Positions 1 to 5,179 of a DNA stretch of 5,831 nucleotides are shown here, one piece after another. Under the pieces are notes generated by a model. The model was not told the DNA's origin, made no database searches, and worked only from the letters and a program-made list of their open reading frames with translations. Position 1 is the first letter of the stretch; every line of letters begins with the position of its first letter. The DNA lies in the NCBI GenBank assembly GCA_018057035.1, contig JAGPEN010000022.1, positions 1 to 5,831 of the forward strand, given 5' to 3'. The position numbers and the translations under genes were made by a program. The DNA is from Aminivibrio sp. GTDB lineage: Bacteria; Synergistota; Synergistia; Synergistales; Aminobacteriaceae.

Positions 1-185
1 ATGCGGCCCTGGAGGCCGGGCTGCTCCGGAAAATCAATGACCTGGGCATCGGAGCGGCAGGATACGGCGGCACCGTCACCGCTCTCGGGGTAAATATCGA
101 GTGGGCTCCGACCCATATAGCCTGCATGCCCGTGGCTGTAAATCTCTGCTGCCACGCCAACCGGCACTGCAGTGCTCAAATCTAG
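1..185 (+). CDS. Class I fumarate hydratase (or related hydro-lyase) alpha subunit, C-terminal fragment
   Basis: The last 60 codons of a gene that begins before the window, read in the frame starting at base 3 and ending at the TAG at 183-185. The visible peptide includes INDLGIGAAGYGGTVTAL, then GVNIEWAPTHIACMPVAVNL and a Cys-rich end (LCCHANRHC). The AGxGG-T-AL-V-IE--PTHIA--PVAVN pattern is typical of the iron-sulfur (class I) fumarase / L-tartrate dehydratase alpha chain, which carries the cluster cysteines. The enzyme reversibly hydrates fumarate to malate in the cytoplasm. The beta subunit follows 11 bases after the stop, and the TAG is itself part of the beta subunit's Shine-Dalgarno (TAGGAGGGG), so translation is probably coupled. 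Fumarase is preferred over tartrate dehydratase because the pair is the generic two-subunit form, but the fragment alone cannot separate them. The N-terminal cysteines are not visible. Confidence 0.88.
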   Translation, partial: AALEAGLLRKINDLGIGAAGYGGTVTALGVNIEWAPTHIACMPVAVNLCCHANRHCSAQI

Positions 186-191
186 GAGGGG
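184..191 (+). promoter_or_regulatory. Shine-Dalgarno of the fumarase beta gene
   Basis: AGGAGGGG begins inside the TAG stop of the alpha subunit; its AGGAGG core lies 7 bases before the GTG at 197. It decides the GTG start over the upstream in-frame ATG. The overlap of stop and ribosome site points to coupled, roughly equal synthesis of the two subunits. Confidence 0.8.
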
Positions 192-196
192 ATAGG

Positions 197-760
197 GTGG
201 AAGAATGCCGGAGGCTCTGTGCGCCTTTTCTTGAAAATGAAGCCTCGAATCTCAGGGCAGGGGACGAAATCTTACTTTCGGGGGTAATTTACACTGCCCG
301 GGATGCGGCTCACAAGCGGCTGTCCGATGCGCTTTCCCGGGGTGAAAAACTGAAAGTCGACCTTTCCGGCGCGGTCATTTTCTACGCGGGGCCGTCCCCG
401 GCCCGGCCCGGAAGGCCCATGGGCTCCATAGGTCCCACAACAAGCTACCGCATGGACCCCTACACGCCGATGCTTCTGGAGCTTGGAGTCAAGGGGATGA
501 TAGGCAAGGGCGAACGGTCGGAGGAAGTCCTGAGGAGCATGAAAAAAAACGGGGCCGTCTACCTTGGAGCGACCGGAGGAATCGCGGCCCTGCTAGCGCG
601 AACAATAGTCTCCTCCAGGGTTCTCGATTACGAAGACCTTGGGCCTGAAGCGCTGAGGGAGCTGGAGGTCCGGGACATGCCGCTGGTCGTTCTCATAGAC
701 AGCCTGGGCAACAGCATGTACCGGGAAGGTCCGGCAAAATACGGAAAAAGCGGGAAATAG
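197..760 (+). CDS. Class I fumarate hydratase (or related hydro-lyase) beta subunit
   Basis: A complete 187-residue beta subunit of an iron-sulfur hydro-lyase, partner of the alpha chain just upstream; together they interconvert fumarate and malate. Family motifs run in order: LSGVIYTARDAAHKRL (residues 27-42), FYAGPSPARPG (62-72), GPTTSYRMD (79-87), IGKGE (102-106), GATGG (124-128) and PLVVLIDSLGNSMY (162-175). Length matches stand-alone beta subunits of about 180-190 residues. I chose the GTG at 197 because AGGAGG (184-189) lies 7 bases upstream. An ATG further up in the same frame (101) would add 32 residues that overlap the alpha gene and look non-protein-like. The last codons and the TAG form the left arm of a terminator hairpin, so the protein ends in -SGK. 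L-tartrate dehydratase beta is the main alternative identity. Confidence 0.92.
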   Translation: MEECRRLCAPFLENEASNLRAGDEILLSGVIYTARDAAHKRLSDALSRGEKLKVDLSGAVIFYAGPSPARPGRPMGSIGPTTSYRMDPYTPMLLELGVKGMIGKGERSEEVLRSMKKNGAVYLGATGGIAALLARTIVSSRVLDYEDLGPEALRELEVRDMPLVVLIDSLGNSMYREGPAKYGKSGK

Positions 761-787
761 GAAAGCCTATTTCCCGTCGTTTTTTCC
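751..787. terminator. Two-way intrinsic terminator holding both stop codons of convergent genes
   Basis: CGGGAAATAG (751-760) and CTATTTCCCG (767-776) form a perfect 10-bp stem around the loop GAAAGC. To the right is TCGTTTTTTCCC, a T-tract for rightward transcripts. To the left the minus strand reads CTTTTTCC, a T-rich tract for leftward transcripts. The stop of the fumarase beta gene is the last three bases of the left arm, and the regulator's stop is the last three bases of the other arm read on the minus strand. One element therefore ends both genes, and both proteins finish with Gly-Lys. Confidence 0.85.
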
Positions 788-1453
788 CGCCCCTCCGGAA
801 ATTTCGGAGAGGGCTTTTTTTGTCCGCTCCTCAGCGTTGATGAGATGGCGTGTCACCATGGCCTCAACTTTGTCTGGATTGTGTTCTCTGAGGGCGGCGA
901 TGATTTCGTTGTGTTCCCTGGTCACCTGTTCGATGACTTCTTCCCGGAAAGGCCCGTTTTCTGCGAAGTACCTGATCCTTCTGGCATGGACGCTGAGATT
1001 GGCCAGTGATTCCAGGATCAGGGGATTCTCGGTATGGCTCGAAAGAAGGCCGTGAAGCGCAACGTCTGAATCCTGGTATACGGAGAAATCATCGGGATGG
1101 CCGAGGACCTTTTTCAGCTTGGTCTCCACCGCATCGATTTCCTCTTCAGTACAGCCGGTGGCTGCGTCGCGGGCGACTTTTGCCTCGAGAATGCGCCGGA
1201 ATTCCCATACGTACCTTGACCGTTTTTCGCTGACCTGGGTGACCACGGCCCCTTTATTTCTTTCAATGTCCACGAGACCGATTCCCTCAAGCCTGAGGAG
1301 CGCTTCCCGAACGGGAGTGGTGCTCACGCCGAACTCTCCCGCAAGCTTGTCAATCTGGAGAACGATGCCAGGATGGTACGTATTGTTGATGATAAGCTCC
1401 TTGATTGTTTCGAAAACCTGATCACCTAAAGAATGAAAAATTCGACTTGCCAA
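767..1453 (-). CDS. GntR family transcriptional regulator, FadR/FCD subfamily
   Basis: A cytoplasmic ligand-responsive DNA-binding regulator. The N-terminal winged helix shows LGDQVFETIKELI, then IDKLAGEFGVSTTPVREALL (recognition-helix pattern), LEGIGLV and the wing RNKGAVV. The C-terminal helical FCD effector domain has the expected metal and ligand residues: Asp and His in DVALH, His in REHNEI and His in TRHLINAEER, with ENPLI between. With the TTG at 1453 the protein is 228 residues, normal for the subfamily. An in-frame ATG at 1531 (254 residues) is possible, but it has AAAGGA almost touching the start, and the extra 26 residues look non-coding. The TTG has GGAGAGGAG 9 bases upstream (1463-1471), and an extended -10 (1491-1499) would place the transcript start after the ATG. 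FCD regulators usually control catabolism of organic or sugar acids; the target here is unknown. It converges on the fumarase genes and so does not share their transcript. Confidence 0.9.
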   Translation of the reverse strand: MASRIFHSLGDQVFETIKELIINNTYHPGIVLQIDKLAGEFGVSTTPVREALLRLEGIGLVDIERNKGAVVTQVSEKRSRYVWEFRRILEAKVARDAATGCTEEEIDAVETKLKKVLGHPDDFSVYQDSDVALHGLLSSHTENPLILESLANLSVHARRIRYFAENGPFREEVIEQVTREHNEIIAALREHNPDKVEAMVTRHLINAEERTKKALSEISGGAGKNDGK

Positions 1454-1462
1454 AGAATCCAA

Positions 1463-1471
1463 CTCCTCTCC
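1463..1471 (-). promoter_or_regulatory. Shine-Dalgarno selecting the TTG start of the GntR gene
   Basis: On the minus strand this reads GGAGAGGAG, 9 bases before a TTG at 1453. It is much stronger and better spaced than anything before the two upstream in-frame ATGs (1531 and 1519). Confidence 0.6.
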
Positions 1472-1490
1472 CGGAATGCCACAACTCCAT

Positions 1491-1499
1491 ATTTTACCA
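1491..1499 (-). promoter_or_regulatory. Candidate extended -10 promoter of the GntR gene
   Basis: The minus strand reads TGGTAAAAT, a TGn plus TAAAAT extended -10 box. I see no good -35 about 17 bases upstream, which is common for extended -10 promoters. Initiation near 1484 would give a leader of about 30 bases containing the strong Shine-Dalgarno and the TTG start. It is a sequence match only. Confidence 0.4.
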
Positions 1500-1535
1500 T
1501 TTCGGGCGCAATTTTCCATAACCTCGTCCATTTCC

Positions 1536-1552
1536 TTTCATTCCGAATGAAA
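1536..1552. promoter_or_regulatory. Perfect 17-bp palindrome, candidate GntR operator
   Basis: TTTCATTC-C-GAATGAAA is an inverted repeat with two exact 8-base arms around one central base. Short odd-length palindromes near their own gene are typical binding sites for FCD-type GntR dimers. It lies about 50-70 bases upstream of the predicted transcript start of the regulator gene, or directly over the ribosome site if the ATG at 1531 is used. Autoregulation is inferred from position and symmetry. Confidence 0.45.
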
Positions 1553-1612
1553 CAAGGCAACTTATTTCCAACAATTTATCTGACACAAAGCAGCATGCAT
1601 GATAGATTTTTC

Positions 1613-1737
1613 AGGGTTGCCCCTGGCTCATTCTCTTTTCTTCGAGATCCCCTCTTGTGAGAATTTCCTATGCCGTTTCCATGGAGAACCTGGGAAAGAG
1701 CATGGACAGAATCAAAAAAGCCCTCGCTTCACTGTAG
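1613..1737 (+). pseudogene. C-terminal remnant of a class I/II PLP-dependent aminotransferase
   Basis: The frame ending at the TAG at 1735-1737 encodes VRISYAVSMENL (from 1657) and then GKSMDRIKKALASL. This closely matches the C-terminal end of aspartate/alanine-type class I/II aminotransferases, where the Arg of RISYA is the conserved substrate-carboxylate-binding arginine. Just upstream, in another frame, bases 1613-1630 read RVAPGS, matching the V-A/V-x-PGS segment that comes shortly before RISYA in this family. The distance between the two is 26 bases, where the usual spacing (about nine codons) would be 27, which fits a one-base deletion. No aminotransferase body exists further upstream: stops lie at 1600-1605 and then the GntR control region begins. 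A terminator-like hairpin follows. I read this as the tail of a lost gene. A short expressed peptide from the GTG at 1657 is unlikely because no ribosome binding site is seen. Confidence 0.6.
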
Positions 1738-1771
1738 GCAATTCCGGAAGCAGGAGTTTCAGAGAACGGCG

Positions 1772-1810
1772 GCGGGGAGGAGAGCCTTCTTTCCCGCGGA
1801 TCTTTTTTTT
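1772..1810 (+). terminator. Intrinsic terminator between the aminotransferase remnant and sfsA
   Basis: GCGGGGAGGA (1772-1781) pairs with TCTTTCCCGC (1788-1797) in a 10-bp stem with two G-U pairs and the loop GAGCCT. GGAT, C and eight T residues (1803-1810) follow. It is oriented for rightward transcripts, yet no intact rightward gene lies upstream in the gap. It probably served the aminotransferase gene whose tail is still visible. Confidence 0.65.
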
Positions 1811-1818
1811 GGTACAGT
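1810..1818 (+). promoter_or_regulatory. Weak candidate promoter of sfsA
   Basis: TGGTACAGT resembles an extended -10 (TGn then TAnnnT), with TTTCCC 17 bases upstream as a poor -35. It is the only position between the terminator and the sfsA start that could supply a transcript, and it would give a leader of only about 15 bases. The evidence is weak. Confidence 0.25.
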
Positions 1819-1839
1819 GGGCAGGGAAAAGAAAAGGGG

Positions 1840-2940
1840 ATGAATACAATCGAAAAGTTCTTTGCCGGGTTTCGTGCAGCGGATCCGGAAAAGCTCTGCC
1901 GCGCCCGATTCATCGACAGGCCCAACCGCTTTCTGGTTCGCTGTGAAGTTGAAGGGCATCCGGTCAGGGCCTTTCTTCCCAACCCGGGGAGGCTGTGGGA
2001 AATCCTTCTTCCGGGGACGGAACTTCTCCTTGCCGAAGATGGCCGGAGCGAGACCCGTAAGACAGCCTTCACGGCTGTTGCTGCCTTGAGGGGGGAATCC
2101 GCCGTCCTGCTCCACACCCACATTTCAAATGATGCTGCCGACTGGCTCATCAGGACCGGCAGGGTGCCCGGGCTTGAAGGGTGGACGGTGAAAAAAAGAG
2201 AGGTCTCTTTCGGTCGTTCACGGTTCGATTTTCTGCTTGAAAAAGAAGGGCGGCTTCTCCTCCTGGAAGTGAAATCCTGCACCCTGTTCGGAAAGAAATT
2301 AGCCCTGTTTCCCGATGCGCCGTCAGACCGCGGGCGGAAGCACGTGGAGGAACTCCGGAAACTTGCAGGAGAAGGATACGGTGCGGCAGTCCTTTTCCTG
2401 GTTCAGTCCTCCGGGCCGTCTTTTTTCCTTCCGGATTTTCACACTGATCCGAAGTTTGCCGAAAGCCTGTTCAGGGCAAAGGACAGGCTTCAGCTTTTTC
2501 CCCTCGCGGTGGAATGGAACTCCGCTCTCGAACTCACCGGGGAGCCGAAGCTCCTGTCTCTGCCCTGGGAGGTCTACAAACGGCACGGCGGTGACGAAGG
2601 CTACTGTCTCGTCGTTGTTGACGCCGGGAAAAAGGGGTTCTGGGCGGCCGCCTTCCGGACGGAAAATCTCTCGTCCTTCGCTGGAAAAGCCCTCCGGAAG
2701 GGAGGAAATGATTTTCCCTTTCCCCCGGAGGAAAATGGGGGAGTGCGGGTTATCCCCATACGGTCATCCCTTTCAGGTGTGAAGGATTTGCATGACGACC
2801 TTTCCCCCTTTGCTGCAGGTGAGATCGTGAAGGATGGGACCCGGTATTTTGCTTTTGAGGAGCCCCCCATGAAGAATGCCGGTTTCGTTGAAATGCTCCT
2901 GCTTCGCAGAACAGATCTTCTGTTGAAGGGTCTTTCCTAG
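1840..2940 (+). CDS. sfsA: SfsA family DNA-binding/nuclease-fold protein with a C-terminal extension
   Basis: A 366-residue protein whose first 230-240 residues are SfsA, named in E. coli for sugar fermentation stimulation. That family binds DNA and has a PD-(D/E)xK nuclease fold; its biochemical role is still unclear. Motifs: RARFIDRPNRFLV (21-33), AFLPNPGRLWEIL (44-56), SRFDFLL (127-133) and LLLEVKSCTLF (140-150), where Asp130, Glu143 and Lys145 form the D...ExK pattern. FPDAPSDRGRKHVEEL (157-172), VLFLVQ (184-189) and DPKFAESL (203-210) follow. SfsA is normally about 230-250 residues, so roughly residues 243-366 are extra; I do not recognise this part. It starts near GYCLVVVD and ends FVEMLLLRRTDLLL, with no signal peptide or membrane segment. 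ATG 1840 is the only sensible start, although its AAGGGG touches the ATG, so the ribosome site is poor. The stop overlaps that of the convergent usp gene. Confidence 0.93.
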   Translation: MNTIEKFFAGFRAADPEKLCRARFIDRPNRFLVRCEVEGHPVRAFLPNPGRLWEILLPGTELLLAEDGRSETRKTAFTAVAALRGESAVLLHTHISNDAADWLIRTGRVPGLEGWTVKKREVSFGRSRFDFLLEKEGRLLLLEVKSCTLFGKKLALFPDAPSDRGRKHVEELRKLAGEGYGAAVLFLVQSSGPSFFLPDFHTDPKFAESLFRAKDRLQLFPLAVEWNSALELTGEPKLLSLPWEVYKRHGGDEGYCLVVVDAGKKGFWAAAFRTENLSSFAGKALRKGGNDFPFPPEENGGVRVIPIRSSLSGVKDLHDDLSPFAAGEIVKDGTRYFAFEEPPMKNAGFVEMLLLRRTDLLLKGLS

Positions 2941-2952
2941 AGGGGAAAGACC
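2929..2952. terminator. Hairpin at the overlapping ends of sfsA and usp (possible two-way terminator)
   Basis: GGTCTTTCC (2929-2937) pairs exactly with GGAAAGACC (2944-2952) around the loop TAGAGG. It covers the last codons and stops of both convergent genes, which share CTAG (2937-2940). Neither side has a T-tract, so it is not a standard intrinsic terminator. It may instead stabilise the 3' ends or act together with Rho or converging polymerases. Confidence 0.45.
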
Positions 2953-3740
2953 ACCAGGGGGCACCGGGTGTTCCAGAGAAGGCTTTCCGCGACGGAACCG
3001 AGAACAAGACGCCCCAGTTCCCCCGCCGCGGGTAGTCCGATGGCGAGAGCGGAAGGGGCAAGCTCCTCTATGCGGCCGGGAAGATCTGTTACCGGATCTC
3101 CGGCAAGAAGGTGTGCTGTGACTTCAAGCCCCCACGAGGCAATTTCATCACGGACTTCCTCCAGGGCCTCTTCCGCTGCGTTCAGCATTGCGGGAGCTTC
3201 TTCAGCCGACAGGGGAGAAACCCCGTGGACGAGAATGATCTCAGGGGACGCGCCCGTGGCTGCAAGCATGGTCCTGAGGTTGTCAAGCATCAGGCTGGTC
3301 CTGTTGGGCTCCAGATCCAGAGCTACTGCAAGTTTCCCAAAAACCTCGGCGTTCGGGAACAGCCCTTCCGATTCCCGGATAACAAGCTGGGGGACGGGGA
3401 TGGATCGTATCAAGGGGAGCCCGTCCACACCTTTGGGCAGCGCAAGAAGGGCAAAAGTGCACCCCTCGGAACGGACCGTCTCCGGAAGAGTCTCCAGGAT
3501 GTCGCCCGACAGGACGAGGGTTTTATAATAGGATTCGGGGGGAAGCACCCGGGAGGCCATTTCTTCGAGGTAGCCTTCGGCCTCCCGGACCACATGGGGA
3601 GCCTCCATCCCTGCTGCGGGATCGACCACGTGAAGCACGAGGAAATCCGTCTGCTGCCCCTTGAGCTTTTCCGACGCCCAGGCAAGCGCCCGCTCGGAGA
3701 AAGGGGAAACATCTGCGAGAAAAAGAATCCGTGTGAGCAT
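2937..3740 (-). CDS. Tandem-domain universal stress protein (UspA family)
   Basis: A 267-residue cytoplasmic protein made of two Usp-fold domains. Domain 1 (about residues 1-125) opens with the usual first strand MLTRILFLADVSPFSERAL, has DFLVLHVVDP and ends IPVPQLVI. Domain 2 (about 135-267) opens with KLAVALDLEPNRTSL, has EIILVHGVSP, and ends with GLPAAGELGRLVLGSVAESL and CPLVVFPL. ATP-binding Usp proteins carry G-x2-G-x9-G(S/T). Domain 2 keeps the outer positions (GLPA...GS), but the second Gly is Ala, and domain 1 has no such loop, so nucleotide binding is uncertain. ATG 3740 is chosen because GGAGGG lies 6 bases before it; in-frame ATGs at 3746 and 3755 overlap that site. Such proteins modulate stress and energy responses, often through ATP/AMP. 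The gene is divergent from the acyltransferase cluster and convergent with sfsA. Confidence 0.88.
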   Translation of the reverse strand: MLTRILFLADVSPFSERALAWASEKLKGQQTDFLVLHVVDPAAGMEAPHVVREAEGYLEEMASRVLPPESYYKTLVLSGDILETLPETVRSEGCTFALLALPKGVDGLPLIRSIPVPQLVIRESEGLFPNAEVFGKLAVALDLEPNRTSLMLDNLRTMLAATGASPEIILVHGVSPLSAEEAPAMLNAAEEALEEVRDEIASWGLEVTAHLLAGDPVTDLPGRIEELAPSALAIGLPAAGELGRLVLGSVAESLLWNTRCPLVVFPL

Positions 3741-3776
3741 GATCATCCCTCCCATGGTATTCTGGTCTTCCGGATA

Positions 3777-3782
3777 AGTATA
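3777..3782 (-). promoter_or_regulatory. Candidate -10 box of the usp gene
   Basis: The minus strand reads TATACT (5 of 6 to TATAAT). A start near 3770 would give a leader of about 30 bases with the GGAGGG ribosome site. No recognisable -35 is present at 16-18 bases, so this is tentative. Confidence 0.3.
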
Positions 3783-3801
3783 TCGTAAAGGAGTCTTTTC
3801 A

Positions 3802-3843
3802 GTGCGTAGAAAATTCGAAAGATGCGGTATTGGTCATGAATAA
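3802..3843 (+). CDS. Short upstream ORF overlapping the acyltransferase start
   Basis: A GTG-initiated ORF of 13 codons (MRRKFERCGIGHE) with AAAGGAG (3787-3793) 8 bases before it, the best ribosome site in the divergent intergenic region. Its TAA (3841-3843) lies just inside the acyltransferase gene, overlapping the ATG at 3836 by eight bases in another frame. The acyltransferase itself has only a weak purine run before its start. The short ORF could deliver ribosomes by translational coupling. I know of no such leader peptide; the ORF could be chance, or a sign of an N-terminal frameshift. It is too short to judge by composition. Confidence 0.3.
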   Translation: MRRKFERCGIGHE

Positions 3844-4717
3844 GGACATTTCGTGGAAGATCGCCGGAGGGATCCGGAAAGTGATCAGGGGGCTGCCCTA
3901 TTCCTGGTCGATCTCTCTCGGCTCATGCCTCGGCGCCCTCCTCTGGGCGGCGAGCAAAAAAAAGGTGGATGAAGCGGAAAGGCGCTGCGTGAGGGCGCTT
4001 CAGGTCGGGGTGACCGAGGCCAGGAGAATCGTTCGCGGTTCCTATATGAACCTTGGACGGTCTGTGGCGGAATTCCTGTCCATGGACAAGGTTCGGGGCG
4101 ACCTTCGGGACCTGGTGGAGTTCCACGGCGAAGAACATCTCCGTGAAGCCCTTGCCAGGGGGAAAGGGGTCCTCTTTCTCTCGGCTCATCTGGGAAACTG
4201 GGAGATCGGTGCGGCAGCCGTCGCCGGAAGGGGATACCCCATGAACGCCATCGGGACGGACCAGCGGGATGAACGGATCACCAACCTCATCATCCAGAAG
4301 AGAGCCGAATGCGGTGTTACTTCCGTCGGCAAAGGCTTCGACCTCAAGGCCGCCATACGATGCCTCCAGAGAGGAGAGGCCCTGGCCATCCTCATGGACC
4401 AGGACGTCAGGGACAAAGGCGTAGTGGTTCCTTTCCTGGGGCTTCCCGCGAGCACTCCCTACGGCCCCGCAAAAATCGCACGGAAACTCGGAAGTACCAT
4501 ATTGCCTGCTTTCATGGTCCGCAGGGGCACTTCCCTGGCGCATGACTTTTACATTCTTCCCTCCCCCTGGGAGAAAGGGTATCCCGAAGAGGACGAAAGC
4601 ATGGAAACGGCCATGAGCCGATGCAACGACATCATCAGCCGGTTCATCAGGGAATATCCGGACCAGTGGATGTGGCTCTATCCACGCTGGGCCTCGACGG
4701 AGAGCCGGATCCGATGA
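3836..4717 (+). CDS. LpxL/HtrB-type lysophospholipid (lipid A) acyltransferase
   Basis: A 293-residue enzyme of the bacterial lipid A biosynthesis acyltransferase family, which adds a secondary acyl chain to lipid A or a related precursor at the inner face of the cytoplasmic membrane. Residues 20-40 (LPYSWSISLGSCLGALLWAA) are the usual N-terminal hydrophobic segment. The catalytic HxxxxE motif is in LFLSAHLGNWEIG (His118, Glu123). Further family blocks are GEALAILMDQD (180-190), VVVPFLGLPASTPYGPAKIA (196-215) and PDQWMWLYPRW (275-285). Length is normal for the family, about 290-310. ATG 3836 is preferred; an in-frame TTG at 3830 would add two residues, and neither has a clear ribosome site of its own. 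The stop overlaps the next start (ATGA at 4714-4717). The gene implies a diderm envelope with lipid A-like glycolipid; the acyl donor and exact acceptor cannot be told. Confidence 0.9.
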   Translation: MNKDISWKIAGGIRKVIRGLPYSWSISLGSCLGALLWAASKKKVDEAERRCVRALQVGVTEARRIVRGSYMNLGRSVAEFLSMDKVRGDLRDLVEFHGEEHLREALARGKGVLFLSAHLGNWEIGAAAVAGRGYPMNAIGTDQRDERITNLIIQKRAECGVTSVGKGFDLKAAIRCLQRGEALAILMDQDVRDKGVVVPFLGLPASTPYGPAKIARKLGSTILPAFMVRRGTSLAHDFYILPSPWEKGYPEEDESMETAMSRCNDIISRFIREYPDQWMWLYPRWASTESRIR

Positions 4718-5166
4718 TCCTCGGCATTGACCCTGGAAGGGACAAGTGCGGATGGGTTTTTGCCACCCCGGAAGGAGAACTCATCGCCTCGGGGATTTTT
4801 CCCACGGAGAGAGCGGAGGCCTTTTTTCGGGCGATTGCGTCCGGAGACGGGCGGGAAATTGCCTCTTTTTCCCTGGAAAAAGCCGGTTCTTTTCCGGAAT
4901 GGTTTTCCCTCACTGAATGCCTTGTAGGAAACGGCACAGGAAAAGAATTGCTTCTTTCGCTTGCAAAAAACGTGTCCCTTGGAGTAAAGTTAATACCTGA
5001 AAAGGGAACGACCCTGCTGGCGAGGAAACTATACTGGAAGCACCATCCTCCCCGGGGAATCCGAAAACTGCTTCCGGAAGGAATGCGTGTTCCCCCCAGG
5101 GACGTGGATGATTTCGCCGCCCTGGCGATCGTTCTGCAATATATCGAATCGCAAGGCGCTCGATGA
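4714..5166 (+). CDS. YqgF/RuvC-like RNase H-fold nuclease (putative pre-16S rRNA processing / resolvase type)
   Basis: A 150-residue RNase H-fold protein. It opens with MILGIDPGRDKCGWVFAT, where Asp6 is the first catalytic acid of the RuvC/YqgF fold. Then come CLVGNGTGKELL (69-80), KLIPEKGTTLLARKLYW (92-108, Glu96), HPPRGIRKLLPEG (111-123) and VPPRDVDDFAALAIVL (126-141, with the C-terminal acids Asp132/133). The PPRG-LLP-VPPR-DDFAA pattern matches a branch often annotated as pre-16S rRNA-processing nuclease YqgF, or Holliday-junction-resolvase-like, in anaerobes and cyanobacteria. The three acidic positions appear intact, so nuclease activity is plausible, but the substrate is unknown. The start overlaps the acyltransferase stop (ATGA), with GGAGA 10 bases upstream. 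An earlier in-frame ATG (4621) lies deep in the acyltransferase gene and is rejected. The next gene starts 13 bases downstream. Confidence 0.82.
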   Translation: MILGIDPGRDKCGWVFATPEGELIASGIFPTERAEAFFRAIASGDGREIASFSLEKAGSFPEWFSLTECLVGNGTGKELLLSLAKNVSLGVKLIPEKGTTLLARKLYWKHHPPRGIRKLLPEGMRVPPRDVDDFAALAIVLQYIESQGAR

Positions 5167-5179
5167 ACAGGAAGGGTGA

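Noticed and set aside
101..196. N-terminal extension of the fumarase beta subunit from the ATG at 101
   Set aside because: It overlaps the alpha-subunit coding sequence in another frame, and the GTG at 197 has an ideal Shine-Dalgarno.
1433..1660. 75-codon ORF on the plus strand across the GntR promoter region
   Set aside because: Its first part has no protein character. Only its end (RVAPGS) is meaningful, as part of the aminotransferase remnant.
1668..2282. 204-codon open frame on the minus strand spanning the terminator and the start of sfsA
   Set aside because: Ser/Arg-rich shadow translation running through a terminator hairpin and through the antisense of clear SfsA motifs.
3111..3788. 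225-codon open frame on the plus strand opposite the usp gene
   Set aside because: Low-complexity shadow composition and no ribosome site. The minus strand carries clear Usp domains and a perfect Shine-Dalgarno.
3923..4543. 206-codon open frame on the minus strand opposite the acyltransferase
   Set aside because: No family motif. The plus-strand protein shows the catalytic HxxxxE and all acyltransferase blocks.
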